Source: Alphaproteobacteria bacterium
Lineage (GTDB): Bacteria; Pseudomonadota; Alphaproteobacteria; SMXS01
DNA length: 47,097 bases
Assembly: GCA_030836535.1 (NCBI GenBank)
Contig: JAURPT010000069.1
Coordinates: forward strand, 1 to 47,097
Direction of reading: 5' to 3'
This document shows positions 1 to 11,225 of the stretch, piece by piece. The translations under genes and the position numbers were made by a program. The notes below the pieces were generated by a model. That model had not been told where the DNA came from and did not search any database. It worked only from the letters and a program-made list of their open reading frames with translations. Every line of letters starts with the position of its first letter. The stretch's first letter is position 1.

Positions 1-443
1 AGTGTACTGCCACCCTGCACAACCCCGCCCGCTGTAACATTTGCCCAAAGAGCGCGCGCTACACCGATATAGTCCAGCCCACCATGGTCATAAAAGCGCC
101 GGTCTTCCGTTGCCAGCACCGCATCAATCAGAACCTGGGGCATTTCATCGTGAGCCAACCACTCATCATACCCCCCGCCAAGGGTGGAAAGAGTGGATCC
201 ATCAGCTGCCAGGATTGTGGTAATCGGCGGTTGCTTGCGGGCAAGGATGGCATCGACATCGGGCAGGGTCAGGGCAAACCATGCCAGCACGGCCAAGCCG
301 CCCAGCAATGCCCACAGGCCGGCCAATAGACCGTATTGCCACCACTTGCGGCCTTGTTGCTTCGCCGCGCTTTTGGATTTGGCGGTCTTCGCCGTTTTGG
401 CCGACTTGGCTGGCTGTTTCTTCCTGCTTTTACCCTGCGCCAA
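1..443 (-). CDS. Class A penicillin-binding protein (PBP1A-like), N-terminal part, cut by window edge
   Basis: Bifunctional peptidoglycan synthase acting at the outer face of the inner membrane; only about the first 147 residues are in the window. The reading frame starts at a TTG at 443, eight bases after the gyrB stop. The frame is closed by a TGA a few codons upstream, and no ATG or GTG precedes the conserved part, so TTG is the likely start. The N-terminus is a Lys/Ala/Ser-rich cytoplasmic tail (residues 1-32), followed by one membrane segment (about 37-58). The start of the glycosyltransferase family 51 domain follows, with the hallmark EDRRFYDHGGLD, whose Glu is the catalytic acid/base, and VVQGGSTL at the very edge, which normally continues as TQQ. 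It could be PBP1A or PBP1C; the transpeptidase half is needed to decide. It follows gyrB in the same direction and may be co-transcribed. Confidence 0.88.
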   Translation of the reverse strand, partial: MAQGKSRKKQPAKSAKTAKTAKSKSAAKQQGRKWWQYGLLAGLWALLGGLAVLAWFALTLPDVDAILARKQPPITTILAADGSTLSTLGGGYDEWLAHDEMPQVLIDAVLATEDRRFYDHGGLDYIGVARALWANVTAGGVVQGGST

Positions 444-451
444 TGGCCGGC

Positions 452-4094
<3,643 letters not shown>

Positions 4095-4098
4095 ATGA

Positions 4099-5214
4099 TC
4101 AGACGCGCATCGGCATCAGCACATAAAGAGCTGTGGCGTCGCTTATATCCTGCACCAGGGTTGGGGCAGATGAATCAGCAAAGGAGACCTTCACCGAATC
4201 CCCTTCAACCTGCCCCATAATGTCGAGCACATAACGGGCGTTGAAACCAATCTCAATAACGTCGGACTGGTAGCCAGCCGCAACTTCTTCCGTCGCCGAG
4301 CCGCTTTCCAGGCTGTTGACAGACAATGTTACCCTGTCCGTATCGACCATGAGCTTCACCGCACGGGACTTTTCGCTGGAGATGGTCGATACACGGTCAA
4401 TGGCCTCCGCAAACAGATGGGCATCGACCTCCAGATCCTTGTCATTCTGCTTGGGGATCACCCGGTCGTAGTCGGGAAAGGTGCCATCGATCAGCTTGGA
4501 ACTGAGCACAGCACCAGGGATGTCAAACCGGATCTTGCTTTCCGACAGCGAGACCTGCACAGCCTCCTCCACTTCATCGAGCAGTTTGCGAATTTCATTC
4601 ACCGTTTTACGCGGAATGATGACACCGGGGATGCCCGCAGCGCCATCTGGCAGGGCCAGGCGCACACGCGCCAAACGATGCCCGTCGGTTGCCACGGCCA
4701 CCAAAGCCTGCGCATCGCTTTCGGGCACATGCATGAAAATACCATTCAGGTAGAAACGCGTTTCTTCGGTGCTGATCGCAAAGCGTGTCTTGTCGATCAG
4801 GTTCTTGAGGTCTTCTGCCGACAGTTGGAATGTGTGCGGCATATCGTCTTCCGCCATGACCGGGAATTCTTCCCGCGGCAGGCAGGCCAACACGAACCGT
4901 GACCGGCCGGAGGCCAAGGACAATTTCTGTGCCTCGCCATCATAATCCAGTGCAATCTGTGCGCCGTCGGGTAGCTTGCGGACAATGTCATACAGCGTAT
5001 GGGCCGGGGTGGTAATGGAGCCCGCCTCGGTGATGTCGGCGGCAACAGAATCGACCATGGCCAGGTCCATATCCGTCGTTGTCAGGCTCAACTTGCCGTC
5101 GGCGGCGTCGATCAAAACGTTTGAAAGAATGGGAATAGTATTGCGCCGTTCCACAACACTTTGCACATGGTTCAAAGAGCGTAAAAGCGCAGCGCGTTCG
5201 ATGGTTAGCTTCAT
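4099..5214 (-). CDS. dnaN: DNA polymerase III subunit beta (sliding clamp)
   Basis: Ring-shaped processivity clamp of the replicative polymerase. The protein is 371 residues, beginning MKLTIERAALL and ending in the family-typical YVLMPMRV, with the three clamp domains spanning the length. An in-frame upstream ATG at 5253 would add 13 residues without homology. I chose 5214 because it matches the family N-terminus and has a GAAGAAGA purine tract about ten bases upstream. dnaN is separated from dnaA by about 250 bases and so may have its own promoter. recF follows after four bases. Confidence 0.97.
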   Translation of the reverse strand: MKLTIERAALLRSLNHVQSVVERRNTIPILSNVLIDAADGKLSLTTTDMDLAMVDSVAADITEAGSITTPAHTLYDIVRKLPDGAQIALDYDGEAQKLSLASGRSRFVLACLPREEFPVMAEDDMPHTFQLSAEDLKNLIDKTRFAISTEETRFYLNGIFMHVPESDAQALVAVATDGHRLARVRLALPDGAAGIPGVIIPRKTVNEIRKLLDEVEEAVQVSLSESKIRFDIPGAVLSSKLIDGTFPDYDRVIPKQNDKDLEVDAHLFAEAIDRVSTISSEKSRAVKLMVDTDRVTLSVNSLESGSATEEVAAGYQSDVIEIGFNARYVLDIMGQVEGDSVKVSFADSSAPTLVQDISDATALYVLMPMRV

Positions 5215-5296
5215 AGCGTCAAATTCTTCTTCGTTCCTACCGGTTTTCCGCATAAGCCTTTGGCTTTAAACGGTTTTTCAGACGCGATCAAAAGCC

Positions 5297-5322
5297 GCCC
5301 TGAAACCCGGGAAAAACAGGGC
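5297..5322 (-). terminator. Hairpin in dnaA-dnaN gap, possible dnaA terminator
   Basis: On the minus strand a GCCCTG ... CAGGGC stem of six base pairs encloses a loop that itself contains CCCGGG. It is followed by GGC and then TTTT. The structure lies between the dnaA stop (5464) and the dnaN start (5214). The stem is short and the U-tract is displaced, so this is a weak candidate; it could equally be a pause or processing site. The rest of the gap (5215-5463) shows no ORF and no DnaA-box consensus. Confidence 0.3.
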
Positions 5323-5463
5323 CGCTAACGGCACCACCCGGTAGGAAACCTTAGCAAATCTGGGTCAGCGCTGCACGCTTTTTAGGCACACCGACAGATC
5401 CGCCGGAGCAGGGCCAAAACAAGCATTTCCAAGGGGTTAAGACGCCCCGAAACGCGGCGCGAT

Positions 5464-6930
5464 CTAGCCGCCCAGCACCCGGCTGAGATGCTGCAGATCA
5501 TCATCCAGGCTGGCATCCAGTTCCCGCAATTCATCGATACGTTTGACCGCATGGATCACGGTTGTGTGGTCACGTCCGCCGAATTTACGACCAATCTCAG
5601 GCAGGCTGCGCGCTGTCAGCTGCTTGGACAGATACATCGCCACCTGGCGCGGCCGCGCCACAGCGCGTGCCCGCCGCGCGGACAGCAGATCAGCAAGCCG
5701 AACGTTGAAATAGTCGGCAACCGACCGCTGGATTTCGTCAATCGTGACACGGCGGTCATTGGCGCGGATCAGGTCCTGCAACACTTCGCGGGTCACATCC
5801 AGCGTCACCGGCTTTCCCATCAGCGAGGCGTGGGCGCTCACCCGGTTCAGGGCGCCTTCCAGCTCGCGCACATTGGATGTGATGCGCTTGGCAAGGAATT
5901 CGAGCACGTCGTCATGCACTTCCACGCCCTGCATCTGCTCCAGCTTGGACTGCAGAATGCCCAGGCGAAGCTCATAGTCAGTGGCATGGATATCGGCCAC
6001 CAGCCCCCAGCCAAGGCGCGAGCGAATACGCTCTTCAATTCCTTCAAGGTCGGACGGCGACCGGTCGGCAGAGATGATCACTTGTCGGTTGTGGTCTACC
6101 AGCGCGTTGAATGTATGGAAGAATTCTTCCTGCGTGGCATCCTTGTTGGCAATGAATTGCACATCATCGACCATCAGCACATCAACCGACCGGAACTGCT
6201 CCTTAAAGGCCATCGTATCCTTGAAACGCAGGGCGCGAACAAATTCGTACATGAACTTTTCAGCCGACAGATACAGCACATTGCGGTTGGGATTACGGCT
6301 GCGGATTTCCCAGGCCAGGGCATGCATCAGATGCGTTTTGCCCAGACCAACTCCGCCATAGAGGAACAATGGGTTGAACTGCACGCCTTCCGATGACGCA
6401 ACCCGACGGGCCGCTGCATGGGCCAGTTCATTGGACTTGCCTACAACAAAGCTGTCGAAGGTATAGCGTGGGTCAATCGGTGCACAGAGGGCATCTGTTG
6501 CGCTTTGCTCCGACCGCGCAGCCTGTTGGTAGGCTGGCGTTGCAGAGGCCTGGCCAGCCTTGCTCTGCGGTTCAGGGGCCGTCGCACCGGCAGCATCTGC
6601 CGTCTTGTCGGCTGCAAGCGGATTAACCATCAGCTCGACAACAACCGGATGACCCAGTTCGGCCTGCCAAAAGTCGCTCAGGCGGTCGATATAGTTTTTC
6701 TGCACCCAGTCGGACATGAACCGGGTTGGCGCACCGACAACAACCCGCTTTTCGTCAGCCGAGAGAACACCAAGCGGCTTCAACCAGGAATTATAGACCG
6801 AATCGCCAAATTCCTTGCGCATGCGCGCCACGACCGCATGCCATTGTTCTACAAGCTTCGGGTCCGCCTGCGACTGCAGTGCCCCGACACGCCCCTGTTG
6901 TGATTCGTCTTGCATCGTCAACTTATCCAT
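5464..6930 (-). CDS. dnaA: Chromosomal replication initiator protein DnaA
   Basis: AAA+ ATPase that binds oriC DnaA boxes and opens the duplex. The protein is 488 residues from the ATG at 6930; the codon before it is TTG, so an upstream TTG start is possible but less likely. Domain I (about 25-90) carries WLKPL, followed by a low-complexity Ala/Gln/Ser linker. The AAA+ domain has Walker [14 protein letters not shown] (about 191) and Walker [10 protein letters not shown] (about 250). The C-terminal helix-turn-helix domain IV has the DnaA signature [11 protein letters not shown]. The gene begins nine bases after a rhodanese gene, so both probably share a promoter in the long AT-richer gap upstream. 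Confidence 0.98.
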   Translation of the reverse strand: MDKLTMQDESQQGRVGALQSQADPKLVEQWHAVVARMRKEFGDSVYNSWLKPLGVLSADEKRVVVGAPTRFMSDWVQKNYIDRLSDFWQAELGHPVVVELMVNPLAADKTADAAGATAPEPQSKAGQASATPAYQQAARSEQSATDALCAPIDPRYTFDSFVVGKSNELAHAAARRVASSEGVQFNPLFLYGGVGLGKTHLMHALAWEIRSRNPNRNVLYLSAEKFMYEFVRALRFKDTMAFKEQFRSVDVLMVDDVQFIANKDATQEEFFHTFNALVDHNRQVIISADRSPSDLEGIEERIRSRLGWGLVADIHATDYELRLGILQSKLEQMQGVEVHDDVLEFLAKRITSNVRELEGALNRVSAHASLMGKPVTLDVTREVLQDLIRANDRRVTIDEIQRSVADYFNVRLADLLSARRARAVARPRQVAMYLSKQLTARSLPEIGRKFGGRDHTTVIHAVKRIDELRELDASLDDDLQHLSRVLGG

Positions 6931-6939
6931 CAACCCGCC

Positions 6940-7359
6940 CTATTGCTGCTGCCAGGCCAGGCCCCGCACTTTCCATCCACCAACTGTACCGCGGTGGCGC
7001 GTGCCATCCGGGTCCCCTTCAAAGCCTTCAAGCACATTCAGACATTTTGTGAAGCCGCGGGTCGTCATTTCCTGGGCCGCCGCAATAGAGCGGACACCCG
7101 ACCGACACAGGAACAACACCGGCGCATCCTTGTCAGCCGCCGCCCCTTCAACCTGGGCCGCGAAATCAGGATTGATTCGCCCTTCCGGGAAGGTAACCCA
7201 CTCAATGAAAAGCGCGTTTTTATTTAGCGGTGACAGATCAACAAAGCCGACATAGGACCATTCAGCCTGGGTACGAACATCAATGAGAATCGCGGAAGGG
7301 TCTGATTCCAAAAGTGACCAAGCTTCCTGTGGCGAAACATCTCCTGCATAACCCGTCAT
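6940..7359 (-). CDS. Single-domain rhodanese-like protein upstream of dnaA
   Basis: A 139-residue single rhodanese domain, probably cytoplasmic because no signal peptide is seen. The N-terminal DVSPQEAW segment and LIDVRTQAEW (CH2A-like motif) are typical. The active-site loop is CRSGVRS near residues 84-90, so the catalytic cysteine is present and persulfide transfer is possible. I chose the ATG at 7359, which has AGAGG five bases upstream, over an in-frame GTG at 7392 with no clear ribosome site. The stop is nine bases before dnaA. The substrate is unknown; a thiosulfate or mercaptopyruvate donor cannot be told from the sequence. Confidence 0.85.
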   Translation of the reverse strand: MTGYAGDVSPQEAWSLLESDPSAILIDVRTQAEWSYVGFVDLSPLNKNALFIEWVTFPEGRINPDFAAQVEGAAADKDAPVLFLCRSGVRSIAAAQEMTTRGFTKCLNVLEGFEGDPDGTRHRGTVGGWKVRGLAWQQQ

Positions 7360-7671
7360 CGCAACCTCTGCCCTCTTATAAGCCGCACTCACTATCTGGA
7401 AACTGAACCGAAATAGCTTCCAAGTATTTAAAATCGCACTGAGTTGAGAAGACGCACAAAGACAATAAAACGCTAGTGTTTTACTTGGCCTTTTCTTGTT
7501 GTTTTCTTACATGGCACTGACGCCAACCCCCCACAGGCAAATGCAGGCTTACGCCAAGAATCGTGGACTGGCAATAGTACAAAAATCGATTCTGAAAAAT
7601 ATTGTTGGCTTCTTGAGGGTCTATCAGACTTGACATACTAGATATGGATTCATGGCCGATACCACGTTGCA
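7360..7671 (-). promoter_or_regulatory. AT-richer leader and putative promoter region of the rhodanese-dnaA unit, with three GANTC sites
   Basis: This is the longest gene-free stretch in the window (about 390 bases including the rpsT terminator). It has no convincing ORF, tRNA or TTATCCACA-like DnaA box. It is visibly AT-richer than its surroundings and contains a T-rich tract (7490-7509 on the plus strand). An imperfect palindrome, AAAACGCTAGTGTTTT, lies at 7467-7482. Three GANTC sites lie within 94 bases (7558-7562, 7588-7592, 7647-7651). I could not place one unambiguous -35/-10 pair. It must hold the promoter of the rhodanese-dnaA unit unless that unit is read through from rpsT. Confidence 0.5.
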
Positions 7672-7706
7672 GAAAAGCAAAAAGCCCACCCTGTTGGGGC
7701 GGGCTT
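7672..7706 (-). terminator. Rho-independent terminator of rpsT
   Basis: On the minus strand AAGCCCGCCC pairs with GGGTGGGCTT (ten base pairs including one G-U) around a five-base loop, at 7682-7706. It is followed by TTTGCTTTTC. It sits about 45 bases past the rpsT stop and should isolate rpsT from the rhodanese-dnaA unit. Confidence 0.85.
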
Positions 7707-7749
7707 GATACAGCCTTGGTGCCGACGCTCGATACGCCAGTAAATTGTC

Positions 7750-8016
7750 CTATGCAGACAGTGCCTTGATGCGCTTGTTCAGGCGCGAAATTTTGCGAGC
7801 ACCGGCATTCTTGGCAACGACACCTTTGGTGACGCCACGCATGATCTCCGGCTGTGCTTCGCGCAGGGCATCGCGTGCTGCTGCTGCATCACCGCTTTCA
7901 ATAGCCGTCTCGACCTTTTTGACATAGGTGCGGACGCGGCTGCGGCGAGCCATGTTTACAGCGGTGCGGCTTTCCGTCTGGCGGATGCGCTTGCGAGCTT
8001 GGGGCGAGTTAGCCAT
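7750..8016 (-). CDS. rpsT: 30S ribosomal protein S20
   Basis: Primary 16S rRNA-binding protein of the small subunit. The 88-residue basic protein begins [13 protein letters not shown] and ends NKRIKALSA, both family-typical, with the helical core rich in Lys, Arg and Ala. It is flanked by a near-consensus promoter upstream and a strong intrinsic terminator downstream, so it should be a single-gene transcript. Location next to the dnaA unit is common in alphaproteobacteria. Confidence 0.98.
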   Translation of the reverse strand: MANSPQARKRIRQTESRTAVNMARRSRVRTYVKKVETAIESGDAAAARDALREAQPEIMRGVTKGVVAKNAGARKISRLNKRIKALSA

Positions 8017-8048
8017 TTCAGTCTCTTCTTCTGTTCAAACCTTGTTTG

Positions 8049-8084
8049 CGCGGGGCTTATAGACGCTCCCACAAGCCCCGTCAA
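8049..8084 (-). promoter_or_regulatory. Sigma-70-type promoter of rpsT
   Basis: Read on the minus strand: TTGACG (8084-8079), a 17-base spacer, TATAAG (8061-8056), with the start expected near 8049. Both hexamers match the consensus at five of six positions. A perfect inverted repeat GGGGCTT ... AAGCCCC (8079-8052) lies across the spacer and -10, so a hairpin or protein site may overlap the promoter. This is the clearest promoter in the window. Confidence 0.7.
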
Positions 8085-8133
8085 CACCAGCGTTGCCTAG
8101 TTTTTCAGGCCTTACCGATGCTTCAATTCCGGC

Positions 8134-8910
8134 TTATTTGTTGGTGAAATTCGGGGTGCGCTTTTCAACGAACGCTTCCATGCCTTCTGTCTGATCGTCA
8201 AAGGCAAACAGGGAATGGAAAACTCGGCGCTCAAACATAACGCCTTCATCGAGCGGCACTTCGTAAGACTTGTTCACTGATTCTTTCAGCAGGAACAGCG
8301 CCGGGCGGGACAGTTCGGCAATTTTGGTCGCAACAGACAGGGCTTCTTCCAACAGGTCTTCTGTCGGCACCACGCGGGACACCAGGCCAGAGCGTTCTGC
8401 TTCTGCAGCATCCATCATGCGACCGGTCATGCACATTTCCATGGCCTTGGACTTGCCCACAAAGCGCGTCAGACGCTGGGTACCACCGGCACCGGGGATC
8501 ACACCCAGCTGAATTTCGGGCTGGCCGAAGCGGGCATTTTCACCGGCAAGGATGAAATCGCACATCATAGCCAATTCACAACCGCCCCCCAGCGCATAAC
8601 CGGCAACAGCGGCAATCATGGGCTTGCGGGTGCGGGTTACTTCTTCCCAATTGGCCGTGATGAAGTCTTCCATCATCACATCTGCATAGGACTTGGACTG
8701 CATTTCCTTAATGTCAGCACCAGCGGCAAAAGCACGATCGCTACCGGTGATCACCGTACAGCCGATGGCGTCATTGGCTTCAATGCTGCGTACAGCGTCT
8801 GTCAGTTCGTCCATCAACTGGCGGTTCAGTGCATTCAGCGCTTCGGGCCGGTTCAGCGTGATCAGTGCAACGGCACCGCGCTCTTCCAGGACAATGGTTT
8901 CATAGGACAT
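8134..8910 (-). CDS. Enoyl-CoA hydratase (crotonase family)
   Basis: Adds water to trans-2-enoyl-CoA in fatty-acid beta-oxidation; 258 residues, normal for the family. The N-terminus MSYETIVLEERGAVALITLN matches mitochondrial-type enoyl-CoA hydratases. FAAGADIKEM forms the oxyanion-hole region. Catalytic acidic residues are in the EEVTR...GGGCELAMMCD and GAGGTQRLTR regions. The start at 8910 is preceded by AGGAG at six-base spacing; the reading frame extends 34 codons further upstream, but that part has no homology. Presence beside mutM and rpsT is a conserved alphaproteobacterial arrangement without clear functional link. Substrate chain length cannot be read from the sequence. Confidence 0.93.
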   Translation of the reverse strand: MSYETIVLEERGAVALITLNRPEALNALNRQLMDELTDAVRSIEANDAIGCTVITGSDRAFAAGADIKEMQSKSYADVMMEDFITANWEEVTRTRKPMIAAVAGYALGGGCELAMMCDFILAGENARFGQPEIQLGVIPGAGGTQRLTRFVGKSKAMEMCMTGRMMDAAEAERSGLVSRVVPTEDLLEEALSVATKIAELSRPALFLLKESVNKSYEVPLDEGVMFERRVFHSLFAFDDQTEGMEAFVEKRTPNFTNK

Positions 8911-9026
8911 CTTAATCTCCTGCCACGTTATTTCGTGCCCCGGACGACTCGGTGTCGACGAGGGCGTTTTAATTCCGGCACGCTTTCTGGCAGAGCTTGA
9001 CCGGGTTTTCAAGGATACTTCGTGCT

Positions 9027-9458
9027 TTAGTCGGCCTGCTGGCTGGGGGCCAATGACAAGGTCAACGTCAATTGACTGCCCGTTTCAACGATATTGATGT
9101 GAAGTACTTCGCCGCGGCGTACATATTTACGCGCACCACCCATGTCTGATGGTTTTTCTGACCAGCCATTCGCCAACAATGCCTGCTGATACCAGGCTTC
9201 TATATCAGCGGCTTTCATTTCCGGCGCAGTAGTTTCTGTCACCAGCTGCGCTTCCAGCAGGCGCCCTTCAGGCTTGTCAAACAGGATGGTTTCGTCCGTC
9301 AGCTCGGCCAGGCCTGGCATGATCGGCAGCCCGAGAACCCCGGCCACATTGGCTTCGGCCGTCCAGCCAGTCTGGCTTTCAGCCTCCTGGGCAACAGAAG
9401 CACCCGGCGCAAAAAGCGCAAGGCCAACGAGCAGGGCAAGAATGTGAAGCATTTTCAT
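9027..9458 (-). CDS. Small exported protein of unknown function
   Basis: I do not recognise a named family. It is 143 residues. The N-terminus MKMLHILALLVGLALFAPGASVAQ is a clear Sec signal peptide with probable cleavage after AVAQ-like ASVAQ (around residue 24). The mature part is small, acidic-to-neutral and cysteine-free, with the pattern PEGRLLEAQL, a helix DIEAWYQQALLANGW and then two probable strands KYVRRGEVLHINIVE and LTLTLSLAP. It is read with mutM (stop 23 bases upstream) and may be the second gene of that unit. A periplasmic location is inferred from the signal peptide only. Confidence 0.75.
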   Translation of the reverse strand: MKMLHILALLVGLALFAPGASVAQEAESQTGWTAEANVAGVLGLPIMPGLAELTDETILFDKPEGRLLEAQLVTETTAPEMKAADIEAWYQQALLANGWSEKPSDMGGARKYVRRGEVLHINIVETGSQLTLTLSLAPSQQAD

Positions 9459-9481
9459 ACCCTCAGACTAACAGAAAGCCC

Positions 9482-10333
9482 CTAGCGCTGACAGCCGGAA
9501 CAGAAGAACGTCGACCGGCCGGACTGAACGATACGCTGGATCGTGCCGCCACAACCGTCATGCCGACAGGCCTCTCCTTCGCGGTCATAGACCCGGAATT
9601 CATGCTGGAAGTATCCCGATTCGCCATCCAGTCGCGCATAATCCCGAAGGGTCGACCCGCCCGACGCAATAGCCCGCTGCAACACATCCCTGATCGCGGG
9701 CACCAGCCGCTCCGCCCGCTTGCCCGGCACCGTAGAGGCCTTGCGGCGCGGCGAGATACCCGAATCATACAAGGCTTCACACACATAGATATTGCCAAGG
9801 CCCGCCACGACCCGCTGGTCCAAAAGCACACTTTTGATGGGTGTGGCCTTGCCCGCAAGCGCCTTGTTCAAGGCGTCCGCATGGAAGTCATTGCCCAGAG
9901 GTTCAGGACCCATGTCGCGAAACCAGTCATGGCTGGCCAGTTCATCTTCGCGCATCAGGTCGAGAAAGCCGAATCGGCGCGGGTCGTTATAGGTCATGCG
10001 ACCACCATCACTGAGGTCGAACACCAAATGGTCATGCTTGGCCGGTTCGGGGAAGGGTTCATCCCCCGGCGGCAGCAGGTTCACCCGGCCAGACATGCCC
10101 AGATGCAACACAACGACCGTTGGCGAGGGGTCCGCATCATCCAGCACGATCTGCAGATATTTGGCCCGCCGCCGCGCCTCAAGAACCGTGCGACCTTCCA
10201 GCCGCTCAGACAGGTCTGCGGGAATGGGAAAGCGCAGGTCCGGCCGACGCGCCACAACCTTTTCGAATCGGCGGCCAACCAGGGCCTGTTGCAGGCCGGT
10301 ACGGACCGTTTCCACCTCTGGCAATTCGGGCAT
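9482..10333 (-). CDS. mutM: Formamidopyrimidine-DNA glycosylase (Fpg)
   Basis: Base-excision repair enzyme that removes 8-oxoguanine and formamidopyrimidines and nicks the abasic site. The 283-residue protein begins [11 protein letters not shown]: after Met removal Pro is the Schiff-base nucleophile and Glu3 the helper. The H2TH region carries [12 protein letters not shown]. The C-terminal zinc finger has four cysteines (C-x4-C before GGTIQR, then FFCSGC). It is divergent from ubiE, with only about 50 bases between the starts, so their promoters must be close together or overlapping. Confidence 0.97.
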   Translation of the reverse strand: MPELPEVETVRTGLQQALVGRRFEKVVARRPDLRFPIPADLSERLEGRTVLEARRRAKYLQIVLDDADPSPTVVVLHLGMSGRVNLLPPGDEPFPEPAKHDHLVFDLSDGGRMTYNDPRRFGFLDLMREDELASHDWFRDMGPEPLGNDFHADALNKALAGKATPIKSVLLDQRVVAGLGNIYVCEALYDSGISPRRKASTVPGKRAERLVPAIRDVLQRAIASGGSTLRDYARLDGESGYFQHEFRVYDREGEACRHDGCGGTIQRIVQSGRSTFFCSGCQR

Positions 10334-10386
10334 TGTGGCGCTTTTTCCTTCAAGAACTTTGCTGGTGCATAGCCAAGGCGTGGGCT

Positions 10387-11214
10387 ATGGTGCCGCGCAT
10401 GATAGAGCAAAAACCAGACAGCGCATCAGAAACCAGCGGACAAGACGCACAGGACGACGTGCATTCCTTCGGCTTTGAGTCGGTTTCCGGCACTGAAAAG
10501 ACCGAACGCGTACGCGGTGTCTTTTCTTCTGTTGCCAGCAAATATGACGTCATGAATGACGCCATGAGCATGGGTGTGCACCGGCTCTGGAAAAACGCCA
10601 TGATGGATTGGCTCAAGCCGCGCCCCGGCATGCATGTGCTGGATGTAGCCGGTGGCACGGGCGATATCGCCTGCCGCATTCTGGACCGCGCCTCGCGCCA
10701 GCAGCACGACGGCCAGCAAACTGCCCGCGTGACTGTTTGTGACATCAATGAAGCCATGGTGGGCGAGGGCCGTGAGCGGGCGTTGAACGAAGGCCGCCTG
10801 GAAGGGCTGGACTGGGTCTGCGGCAATGCTGAGAGTCTGCCCGTGCCCAGCTGTAGCGTTGACGCCTATACGATTGCCTTTGGCATTCGCAATGTCACCC
10901 ATATCGACAAGGCGTTGCAGGAAGCTTACCGGGTAGTCAAGCCAGGTGGGCGTTTCCTATGCCTGGAGTTTTCCATGCCGGAGAGCCCGGCATTGCAGAA
11001 GCCTTATGACCTCTACTCCTTTGAAGTGATCCCCCGTCTGGGCGGCATGATTGCTGGTGACCGGGAATCTTATCAATACCTGGTAGAGAGCATTCGTAAG
11101 TTCCCACTGCCTGACGACTTTGCTGCCATGATGGGAGACGCTGGCCTGCGCAATGTGCAATATCGTCGGATGACCGGCGGGCTGGTCGCCATGCATTCCG
11201 GCCGCCGGATTTAG
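10387..11214 (+). CDS. ubiE: Ubiquinone/menaquinone biosynthesis C-methyltransferase UbiE
   Basis: SAM-dependent C-methyltransferase of quinone biosynthesis. The UbiE/COQ5 signature [17 protein letters not shown] lies near residues 52-68, and SAM motif [11 protein letters not shown] near 86-95. The second signature, around [15 protein letters not shown], is also present. The ATG at 10387 has AAGG eight bases upstream (10375-10378) and gives 275 residues; ATG 10399 is the alternative. The frame stays open upstream into the opposite mutM gene, but that part is a shadow. ubiB follows after 11 bases, so the two form a ubiquinone operon. Confidence 0.95.
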   Translation: MVPRMIEQKPDSASETSGQDAQDDVHSFGFESVSGTEKTERVRGVFSSVASKYDVMNDAMSMGVHRLWKNAMMDWLKPRPGMHVLDVAGGTGDIACRILDRASRQQHDGQQTARVTVCDINEAMVGEGRERALNEGRLEGLDWVCGNAESLPVPSCSVDAYTIAFGIRNVTHIDKALQEAYRVVKPGGRFLCLEFSMPESPALQKPYDLYSFEVIPRLGGMIAGDRESYQYLVESIRKFPLPDDFAAMMGDAGLRNVQYRRMTGGLVAMHSGRRI

Positions 11215-11225
11215 GGTCTGGAGCC

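Noticed and set aside
5488-6396. 302-codon plus-strand ORF opposite dnaA
   Set aside because: It is a shadow of the conserved dnaA gene, with no recognisable domain.
10120-10386. Upstream extension of ubiE giving a 364-residue protein
   Set aside because: The extra part is antisense to mutM, has no family match, and the UbiE-like sequence begins only at about 10387-10399.
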